Source of the DNA: JBGPOS01 sp041488155
Lineage (GTDB): Bacteria > Chloroflexota > Dehalococcoidia > Tepidiformales > Tepidiformaceae
DNA length: 28,449 bases
Reading direction: 5' to 3'
Assembly: GCA_041488155.1 (NCBI GenBank)
Contig: JBGPOS010000054.1
Location: 1-28,449, forward strand
Made by a program: the position numbers and the translations under genes. Shown in pieces: positions 22,971 to 28,449 of this stretch. The notes below the pieces were generated by a model that did no database searches, was not told the DNA's origin, and worked only from the letters and a program-made list of their open reading frames with translations. Each line of letters opens with the position of its first letter. The first letter of the stretch is position 1.

Positions 22971-24053
22971 TCACCTCGTGGGAGGCGGCCGGCGTTTGCC
23001 GCGCAGGCCGAGCAACCGCACGGAGTTCCACATCGAACCGACGTAGCCCAGCACCACGACGATCGCGAGGGCGAACACCACAACCGCCGCCCCCACCACC
23101 GCCGACCCCACGCTCTTGTACCACTGGTGGAGGAGGAGGGCAGCCCCGCAGAACACACCCGTGATCAGGTAGCTCGCCACCGCCACGCGCAGCGGGCCTA
23201 GCGCGAAGAGGCGCTCGACCCGATCGTGAAAGTGGTCCTGGTCGGCTTCGAATGGGTGTCGCCCGTCGAGAAATCGCCGGAGGAACGCCACTCCCGCGTC
23301 GAGGACCGGCAACCCCAGCGCGACCAGGGGGATGTAGAGCGGCACGCGGCCAGTCGTGTCGACGAAACCCGCGACGCTAAGACCGGCGATCGTGAATCCC
23401 AGGAAATACGCCCCGGAATCCCCAAGGAATCGGCGGGCGCGGGGGAGATTGAGCGGCACGAACCCCAGCGAGGCCCCCGCCAATGCCGCGAACAGCAGCG
23501 CAATCAGGTCGTGCCCCAGGTCCCAGGCGACATACGCCATCGTCGCTGAAACCAACGTCGATATGCCCGCCGCCACGCCGTCTCGGCCATCGATGAGATT
23601 CATCGCGTTCGTGATGAGCACCAGCCAGGCCACCGTGACCACCGGGTCGAACACACCAAGCTCAACCGTCCCGCCAGCCGGGAACGTGAGCTCCCCAACC
23701 CGGTAGCCGCTGGCGTAGAGCGCGATCGCGGCCACGGTCTGCACGCCAAACTTGGTCCGCCAGTGGACATCGCGGAAGTCGTCGAGTGCGCCGACTGCAA
23801 ACACAGCGCCGCCACACAGCCCGAGCGCCAGGAACTCTCCCCAGTCGTCTTCCACGAAGTGCCGCGCCTCGCTCGAAAACGCCGCGACGAGGGCCGGCGC
23901 CACGAGGAAGGCCGCCACGATGCTGAAGCCGCCTATCCGGGGGATGTGCCTCGCCTCGGCACGACGGCTGGTCTTCGTCGGAAGCCGCAGGACGAAGGTC
24001 AGCGGTAGCGCGATCGCCATGCCGGCCATGGCCATCCAGACTTCGAGACTCAA
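22971..24053 (-). CDS. WecA/TagO/MraY-family lipid-phosphate sugar-1-phosphate transferase
   Basis: 360 residues with about ten membrane segments. 'GALDDFRDVHWRTKF' (88-102), 'ITNAMNLIDGRDGVAAG' (147-163), 'RRFLGDSGAYFLGF' (207-220) and 'DQDHFHDRVERL' (271-282) are the conserved cytoplasmic loops that bind UDP-sugar, Mg2+ and polyprenyl phosphate. The last His-rich loop fits the WecA/TagO group (UDP-GlcNAc to undecaprenyl phosphate) rather than MraY. It would start a lipid-linked glycan that the neighbouring glycosyltransferases extend. The annotated start is TTG; an ATG six codons later is an alternative. Confidence 0.92.
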   Translation of the reverse strand: MSLEVWMAMAGMAIALPLTFVLRLPTKTSRRAEARHIPRIGGFSIVAAFLVAPALVAAFSSEARHFVEDDWGEFLALGLCGGAVFAVGALDDFRDVHWRTKFGVQTVAAIALYASGYRVGELTFPAGGTVELGVFDPVVTVAWLVLITNAMNLIDGRDGVAAGISTLVSATMAYVAWDLGHDLIALLFAALAGASLGFVPLNLPRARRFLGDSGAYFLGFTIAGLSVAGFVDTTGRVPLYIPLVALGLPVLDAGVAFLRRFLDGRHPFEADQDHFHDRVERLFALGPLRVAVASYLITGVFCGAALLLHQWYKSVGSAVVGAAVVVFALAIVVVLGYVGSMWNSVRLLGLRGKRRPPPTR

Positions 24054-24134
24054 CTTCCCGCACCAGGGCTACCGTACATCAGCTCGGGCACCCCGCGGCG
24101 AAGATACACCGCCCCGCCCGCTCGCAGCCAGAAC

Positions 24135-25103
24135 TTAACGGGACTCAGCCACCAGGTCCGCCTCTACCATCATCCTCACGAGTTCCTCGAAGGCGACCGT
24201 TGGGCTCCACCCGAGCTGGACCTCTGCCTTCCGGGGGTCGGCCCGAAGATGGTCGACCTCGGCGGGGCGGACGAGAGCCGCGTCTGTCCCCACGTAGGCC
24301 TCCCACGGCAGTTCGACTGCCGCGAAGGCTGTCTCGACGAAGTCGCGCACCGTATGCGCAACCCCCGTCCCGATCACGAAGTCGTCCGGCGAAGGGAGTT
24401 GCAGCATCGCGTGCATCGCCTGCACGTAGTCGCCAGCAAAGCCCCAGTCGCGCTTTGAATCGAGGTTCCCCAGCACGAGTTCCTTCTGCCTCCCGAGCTT
24501 AATCCGCGCCGCCGCCCGGGTTATCTTCCGTGTCACGAACTCCGGCCCCCGGCGCGGAGACTCATGGTTGAAGAGGATGCCCGAGCACGCGTAGAGGTCG
24601 TAGGACTCGCGATAGTTGACTGTGATGTGGTGTCCGTAGCACTTCGCCACCCCATACGGGCTGCGTGGATGAAAACGCGTGCTCTCGTTCTGGGGACTGG
24701 TCTCCACCCTCCCGAACATCTCCGAACTCGACGCCTGGTAGAAACGGATGTTGCCGCCAACGTGGCGGATCGCTTCCAGCACGCGCAGTACGCCAAGTCC
24801 CGTCACCTCGCCGGTCAGGTCGGGCTGGTTCCAGGAGAGCGGCACGAACGACACAGCCGCGAGGTTGTACACCTCGTCCGGCTTGACCCGGGCAATCAGC
24901 GAGAGCAAGGACGCCTGGTCCAACAGGTCTCCGGTCGCCAGCTCCACGTCCGGCAGCTCTTCCTGGACAAGGGAACGTCGGGGGTTGTCCTGGCCCCGCA
25001 CCATCCCCACGACACGATAGCCAAGCGACAGCAGGTACTCCGCCAGGTACCGCCCATCCTGCCCGGTGATCCCGGTGATGAGGGCCGTCTTCAAAGGCTG
25101 CAA
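24135..25103 (-). CDS. gmd: GDP-mannose 4,6-dehydratase
   Basis: 322 residues from a TTG (a second TTG three codons later is also possible; neither has a good ribosome site). 'GITGQDGRYLAEYLL' (11-25) is the Gmd form of the NADP-binding motif. 'YNLAAVSFVPLSWNQP' (79-94), 'YQASSSEMFGRV' (122-133), 'SPYGVAKCYGH' (148-158, catalytic Tyr150 and Lys154), 'NHESPRRGPEFVTRKI' and 'NLDSKRDWGFAGDYV' are strongly diagnostic. It converts GDP-mannose to the 4-keto-6-deoxy form leading to fucose, rhamnose or perosamine. No fcl or perosamine synthase is in the window. Confidence 0.94.
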   Translation of the reverse strand: MQPLKTALITGITGQDGRYLAEYLLSLGYRVVGMVRGQDNPRRSLVQEELPDVELATGDLLDQASLLSLIARVKPDEVYNLAAVSFVPLSWNQPDLTGEVTGLGVLRVLEAIRHVGGNIRFYQASSSEMFGRVETSPQNESTRFHPRSPYGVAKCYGHHITVNYRESYDLYACSGILFNHESPRRGPEFVTRKITRAAARIKLGRQKELVLGNLDSKRDWGFAGDYVQAMHAMLQLPSPDDFVIGTGVAHTVRDFVETAFAAVELPWEAYVGTDAALVRPAEVDHLRADPRKAEVQLGWSPTVAFEELVRMMVEADLVAESR

Positions 25104-25133
25104 CGAACACGGACGGATTGCATGACGGCGCCA

Positions 25134-25156
25134 GCATCGGGCAGGCGACCCGATGC
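25134..25156. repeat. 8-bp perfect inverted repeat between gmd and the phosphatase gene
   Basis: GCATCGGG, 7-base spacer CAGGCGA, CCCGATGC. It lies in the divergent intergenic region, 31 bases upstream of gmd and 70 bases upstream of the phosphatase ATG, where an operator for either gene would be expected. Confidence 0.45.
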
Positions 25157-25225
25157 GGCAACCTGCTGTGCCGGACGTCGCCGGCCTTCCTTCCGCGTAC
25201 TCCCGGTCGGCGCGATGCTCTTTTC

Positions 25226-25738
25226 ATGCTGGAGTCACCCGGATCCCCCGCGCCCGATGGAGCAACGGAGCCCCGAGCGAGCCTGCTCGTCGCCCGTGGG
25301 GAGTTGGCTAGCGTCGCTGCTCGCATCTGGATGGGCGGCTCGCATACCGCCATCGGCGAACCAATCGACGCCGAGGACCTCGCCGGCGCCTGGTTCATCG
25401 ACTGCGCCGGCGACATGCCTTCGCACTTCCGTCCCCGCGCCGGCCGCTGGTTCTCCTGCGTCTTCCCGGACCTTGACGCCTCTCCCACCCGCCTCTTCCG
25501 GATAGAACAGATCGTTGGCGAGGTGGCTATCGCGCTTCAGTCAGAGCACGCCAGGCCGTCGCCCACCGAGCTCTTCATCGTCTGCCAGCACGGCATGAAC
25601 CGCAGCGGTCTTGTGGCCGGCATGTTGTTGCGAGCGCTCGGCATGAACGGCGACGATGCGATCGACAGGATCACCGCGAGCAGGCCCGGAGCTCTCTCGA
25701 ACCACGCGTTTCGAAGACTCCTCCTCGATGGCCGTTAG
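25226..25738 (+). CDS. dual-specificity phosphatase-like protein
   Basis: 170 residues from the ATG at 25226; upstream in-frame sequence to 25118 is not family-like. The C-x5-R-S phosphate loop is 'CQHGMNRSG' (Cys120 to Arg126, Ser127). 'PDLDASPTRLF' supplies candidate general-acid Asp residues (82, 84). 'RIWMGGSHTAIGE' resembles the start of cyclin-phosphatase-type DSPs. The His usually before the catalytic Cys is Val119. It is divergent from gmd. Its TAG overlaps the trmD stop in the bases TTAG. Confidence 0.75.
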   Translation: MLESPGSPAPDGATEPRASLLVARGELASVAARIWMGGSHTAIGEPIDAEDLAGAWFIDCAGDMPSHFRPRAGRWFSCVFPDLDASPTRLFRIEQIVGEVAIALQSEHARPSPTELFIVCQHGMNRSGLVAGMLLRALGMNGDDAIDRITASRPGALSNHAFRRLLLDGR

Positions 25739-26418
25739 TCCGGCCCGAGAAGGTCCGGCCGCCGCTCCCTGGTCCTCACCAGTCGCTGCTCTCGCTTCCA
25801 CGCCTCGATCTTCGCGTGGTGGCCGCTCAGCAAAATCTCAGGGACTTTCCAACCCCGATACTCGGCCGGTCTCGTGTACTGGGGATGCTCGAGCAGGCCG
25901 CCCGCAAACGACTCCTCCTCCGGCGAGGCCTCGTCTCCCAGTGCGCCGGGGATGTGCCTGGCCACCGCGTCGATCAGCACCATCGCCGGCAGCTCGCCGC
26001 CTGTCAGCACGTAGTCCCCGATCGAGACCTGCCGGTCGACACAGTGTTCCACGAAGCGCTCGTCCACGCCCTCGTAGCGCCCGCACACCAGGATCAGTCG
26101 CGTCTTTGTCGCCAGCTCGCGCACGATCGCATCGCTCAGGCGCTCCCCCTGCGGAGACAGATAAACGACATACCCCGGCTCCTCTGCACAGGCCCTGACG
26201 TGCTCCAGGGCGGCGTCCAGCACGTCCACGCGCATGACCATCCCCTGGCCGCCCCCGAACGGGTAGTCGTCCACCGACCGGTGGCGGTCCGTCGCATGTT
26301 CCCGGATGTCGTGCACCTCGAATTCGAGGAGATGGTCTTCCCGCGCCCGTTTCACAATTGAAACGTCGAGCGGTCCCACGAAGGCGGCCGGGAAGAGCGT
26401 CAGGACGTCAATCCGCAT
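25735..26418 (-). CDS. trmD: tRNA (guanine-37-N1)-methyltransferase
   Basis: 227 residues, a compact TrmD. 'MRIDVLTLFP' (1-10), 'DYPFGGGQGMVM' (51-62), 'VCGRYEGVDERF' (111-122) and 'SIGDYVLTGGELPA' (132-145) form the trefoil-knot SAM site. 'LLEHPQYTRPAEYRGWKVPEILLSGHHAKIE' is the C-terminal tRNA-binding segment. It methylates G37 next to the anticodon and prevents frameshifting. The usual rpsP-rimM-trmD-rplS operon is absent here: the gene starts inside the last codons of the Mog gene (11-base overlap). Confidence 0.96.
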   Translation of the reverse strand: MRIDVLTLFPAAFVGPLDVSIVKRAREDHLLEFEVHDIREHATDRHRSVDDYPFGGGQGMVMRVDVLDAALEHVRACAEEPGYVVYLSPQGERLSDAIVRELATKTRLILVCGRYEGVDERFVEHCVDRQVSIGDYVLTGGELPAMVLIDAVARHIPGALGDEASPEEESFAGGLLEHPQYTRPAEYRGWKVPEILLSGHHAKIEAWKREQRLVRTRERRPDLLGPD

Positions 26419-26914
26419 CGCGAAGCGCCTGTTCGTCGTGCTCGACCGGCCCTTCGAGCAGTTCGGCTATGTGGTCGAAGAGCGGGAGGAGCACTTCCAG
26501 CCCTTCGCTGACGGCTTTCGGACTCCCAGGAAGATTGATCACGAGCGTCTTGCCGCGCTGGACGGCGACCCCACGCGAGAGCGCGGCATACGGCGTCCTC
26601 GGCAGTCCAGCAAGCGCGAGCGCGAGCGGGATGCCCGGCACGTCGCGTTCGCCGATGTCACGGGTGGCCTCGGGCGTCACGTCTCGCGCCGTCAGGCCGG
26701 TGCCACCCGTCGTCAGCACGATGTCGGCCAGACCGGCGTCACACCACGCGGCCAGTATCCCCGCGATTGCTGCCCGGCTGTCGGCGACGATCTCGCGCAC
26801 CACCACCGTGTGCCCGGCGGCGCGGCAACCTCGAGCCAGCGTCTCTCCACTCACGTCGTCGCGTTCGCCCGCGGCCCCCTTGTCCGAAGCGGTAAGGATG
26901 GCGATGCGCGTCAC
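26408..26914 (-). CDS. Mog/MoaB-type molybdopterin-binding protein
   Basis: 168 residues if started at the GTG at 26914; the open frame continues another 171 codons into phage-like sequence. 'ILTASDKGAAGERDDVSGETLA' (6-27), 'VLTTGGTGLTARDVTPEAT' (66-84) and 'LVINLPGSPKAVSEGLEVLLP' (124-144) are the MoCF domain signatures of MogA/MoaB, which adenylylate molybdopterin before MoeA inserts the metal. GGAG precedes the GTG by only 2 bases, so the translation start may lie elsewhere. The coding end overlaps trmD by 11 bases. Co-occurrence with moeA in this window supports a cofactor role. Confidence 0.9.
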   Translation of the reverse strand: MTRIAILTASDKGAAGERDDVSGETLARGCRAAGHTVVVREIVADSRAAIAGILAAWCDAGLADIVLTTGGTGLTARDVTPEATRDIGERDVPGIPLALALAGLPRTPYAALSRGVAVQRGKTLVINLPGSPKAVSEGLEVLLPLFDHIAELLEGPVEHDEQALRDAD

Positions 26915-27427
26915 CGCTCCATCGTAAGTGGGATGGGGTCCGCGCCGCACTCGTTCAGGGAGCGGGATGTTCCGCCGGCCCGATGGCCATGGGCCGAACG
27001 CAACGGCGCGATCGCGGGCATGGGGGATGTCGAGGTCGAAGTAGGTCGCGGCGTTGGCGAGCGCAGCGTTATCGAAGGCGCGGGCCTGGGCGAGCGTAAA
27101 GAGCACGTCCCCGACGACCTCGTGGTGCGAGGTCACCGTCACGGCCGGGTCGGAGCCGAACACGACGTTCGACCAGGTGGCCGTCAGGCGGTTCACCTGC
27201 GCGGTCTGAGCGGCGGTCAGCGTGAGCCGAAGCGCGCAGAGGCCGGTGACGATGGCAGCGGCCGTGCTCGCTACGACGGTGCTCCCGTCCTCGTCGGTGA
27301 CCACGACCACCGGGTTGCCCGTGGGATCCGGGGTCGCATCGCCGTCCAGCGCCAGGTAGGCCGTGATGTCGGCGCGCGGGCCCGCGAGGATCCGGGGCGA
27401 GTCGAGGCGCTCAAGGACGACCGTCAT
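26915..27427 (-). pseudogene. phage-structural-like coding remnant fused in frame to the Mog gene
   Basis: An ATG at 27427 opens a frame that runs without a stop into the Mog gene. Residues 1-140 (start 'MTVVLERLDSPRILAGPRAD'; 'LRLTLTAAQTAQVNRLTATW'; 'HHEVVGDVLFTLAQARAFDN') resemble a small structural protein seen upstream of head-tail connector genes in actinophages and related prophages; this is recalled similarity. A basic, low-complexity junction of about 28 residues (GPWPSGRRNIPLPERVRRG) follows before Mog begins. It is most simply a truncated phage gene left by a deletion, but a real 339-residue fusion cannot be excluded. Confidence 0.5.
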
Positions 27428-27543
27428 GCCCGCAGTGTCGGGCGAGGGCGCGGCGTGGGGATTCGGGAGCTCCGAGCCACGCGCGCCCTGATTCGCCAGT
27501 TGCTAAGGCAGGGAGACCGTGCCGGCGGCCCATCCCCCGCGCA

Positions 27544-27592
27544 AAGGACTCTGGAGCCTTTGGTCGGGGTTCGAATCCCTGCTCGGCAGCCA
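27544..27592 (+). tRNA. 3' half of tRNA-Gln(CTG), probable attachment-site fragment
   Basis: The sequence reads anticodon loop CTCTGGA (27549-27555, anticodon CTG), T arm CGGGG / TTCGAAT / CCCTG (27565-27581), acceptor strand CTCGGCA, discriminator G and CCA (27590-27592). A 5' partner beginning TGCCGAG is not found; the best candidate 5' strand (from 27520) lacks a D arm and the GG of the D loop. The stem base pair 31-39 is an A-G mismatch. It therefore looks like a tRNA 3' end copied by an integrating element. Confidence 0.6.
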
Positions 27593-27845
27593 AACTTGTC
27601 TTTCTGAACTCGAAACAGGCATTTTCGAGCCGCTCACCTAGCTCGCCATGAGCTTCGTGACCACAGGCCTCGTTCGCCCTTGTCGGTCGGTCAATACCAG
27701 TCCGGCCGGGGTGGGAGGCTAAGGCACGCCCGAGGGTATGCTCCTCCACGCATTCATCGCAGAAGTTGGTTAGCGCGACATGCCAGCCGCTTCAGTGGAG
27801 TCGGAGCTCGGCCGAGAACTCCAGTCCCCGAGCGCGGCCGCCGGA
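27593..27845. other. intergenic segment right of the tRNA fragment
   Basis: About 250 bases between the tRNA fragment and the end of the phosphotransferase gene. I see no supported coding frame, RNA gene or repeat. Confidence 0.5.
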
Positions 27846-28449
27846 CTACGACGAGAGTTCAGCCCGGCGCGACCACCAGGCCTCGGCGGCGGTCATTGCG
27901 CTCTCGGCCTCGTGGATGCCGTCGCCCACGAGCCCTGCGGTGGCAGCCCAGTGCAAGGGTACAAGGGCTAGAGCCCCGGGGAGCCAACGGTGCTCGTCGC
28001 GAGTCAGCGGTTCCGGAGCCGTGCTTTCGTAGGCGTCGAGCAGTCGTCGCGGCTCGAGCAATTCGCCGCTCGGTGCGACGTGGTGCAGGCTGCCCGCGAT
28101 GTCGTACAGCCGCTCCCTGACCCTCGCAAAATCCAGGTCGAAGGTGGCCCATGAGCCGTCTGACAGTTCTCCCGCGTTGCCCAATTTGTAGTCCCCATGA
28201 ATCGGAGTGCATGGCAGTTCGACCTCCTTCCGGAGCTTGGAGAGCTCGCCAGTCAGTTGGCGCATCCGATGCACGACCGGCTCGCTGCGGGGTCCGAGCC
28301 TGCGGCGTGTGAAGCTGACCGAGTGACGCAGTTGGCCGAAGGTTCTGTGGTCGTCGAGGGGTTCGGGCGGACTGGGCTCCCAGACTGCTTTGAGCGCAGT
28401 GTGAAGGCGTCCGAGCTCCTCGAATAGGCGGACGTAGGAGTCCTCGTCC
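27846..28449 (-). CDS. APH/choline-kinase family phosphotransferase, N-terminus outside window
   Basis: The frame is open to the right edge, so the gene starts beyond base 28449; an internal GTG at 28274 is not the true start because family-like sequence (SYVRLFEELGRLHTAL) continues upstream. 'PIHGDYKLGN' is the Brenner motif with the catalytic Asp and metal-binding Asn. 'ATFDLDFARVRERLYDIA' is the following D-x-D metal motif. Such enzymes phosphorylate aminoglycosides, homoserine, choline or sugars. Nothing here shows the substrate, so antibiotic resistance should not be assumed. Confidence 0.78.
   Translation of the reverse strand, partial: DEDSYVRLFEELGRLHTALKAVWEPSPPEPLDDHRTFGQLRHSVSFTRRRLGPRSEPVVHRMRQLTGELSKLRKEVELPCTPIHGDYKLGNAGELSDGSWATFDLDFARVRERLYDIAGSLHHVAPSGELLEPRRLLDAYESTAPEPLTRDEHRWLPGALALVPLHWAATAGLVGDGIHEAESAMTAAEAWWSRRAELSS

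Noticed and set aside
25118..25225. Longer N-terminus for the phosphatase
   Set aside because: The added residues have no family pattern and cover the palindrome in the divergent control region; the ATG at 25226 is more likely.
27520..27592. Complete 73-base tRNA
   Set aside because: The acceptor ends pair only partly (one mismatch, one G-U), and the supposed D arm has no stem, no T8 and no GG in the loop. Only the 3' half is convincing.
26306..27607. 433-codon plus-strand frame opposite trmD and Mog
   Set aside because: Crosses several real minus-strand genes and the tRNA fragment; Arg/Gly-rich with no domain pattern.
27411..27749. 112-codon minus-strand frame containing EQGFEPRP
   Set aside because: That peptide is the well-known antisense translation of a tRNA T arm, here the tRNA-Gln fragment, not a protein gene.
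1..28449. CRISPR arrays, insertion-sequence transposases or rRNA genes
   Set aside because: No regularly spaced 25-40-base direct repeats, no transposase motifs and no rRNA-like sequence were seen. The only arrays are the heptamers near pheST.

Overview
The window is GC-rich, densely packed bacterial chromosome with many 1-11 base gene overlaps and frequent GTG and TTG starts. No marker fixes the taxonomy. The mix of a CaiB-type CoA transferase, a THUMP-like methyltransferase, a MidA-type methyltransferase, a long-form RmlA and Cys-rich PheS suggests a Chloroflexota-like (Dehalococcoidia-type) or actinobacterial-like organism; this is inference. Most of the window is ordinary chromosome; the last ~1.5 kb looks like an old integration scar.

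Layout. 1-3049: end of a MidA-type methyltransferase coupled to a degenerate peroxiredoxin, then a carnitine CoA-transferase-like enzyme on the minus strand, a NifU/IscU Fe-S scaffold and a two-helix membrane protein. 3058-5278 (minus): a class I/THUMP-like methyltransferase, a possible tiny ORF, a MerR/excisionase-type HTH protein and an alpha/beta hydrolase. 5315-9231 (plus): a HAD phosphatase ending in a hairpin, then acyl-CoA (oxalyl-CoA-like) synthetase, an LpxL-like acyltransferase with altered catalytic residues, and a flavodoxin whose start region looks frameshifted. 9456-14632 (minus): pheS, a four-helix-bundle (S23-type) gene, pheT, a small zinc-ribbon-like membrane protein and a beta-sandwich protein of unknown function. 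The four-helix-bundle gene lies between pheS and pheT inside opposed arrays of a 7-base repeat that behave as terminal inverted repeats. 14696-14870: remains of a DinB gene. 14921-18810 (plus): a thioredoxin-NHL lipoprotein, a stand-alone Lrp/AsnC ligand-binding domain behind a good promoter and a perfect hairpin, and moeA preceded by a short proline-rich leader ORF. 18807-25103: surface-polysaccharide genes (rmlA-rmlB, GT4, GT2, a WecA/TagO-type phosphosugar transferase, gmd). 25226-26914: a dual-specificity phosphatase, trmD and a Mog/MoaB protein.

26915-28449 is the accessory part: a phage-structural-like coding remnant fused in frame upstream of the Mog protein, the 3' half of a tRNA-Gln(CTG) that looks like an attachment site, and a phosphotransferase of the APH family running off the right edge.

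Functional themes: dTDP- and GDP-sugar synthesis with lipid-linked glycan assembly; molybdenum cofactor insertion (moeA plus Mog); translation (pheS, pheT, trmD); CoA-thioester metabolism (CaiB-like and AMP ligase). The most unusual item is the heptamer-bounded four-helix-bundle cassette inside pheST.
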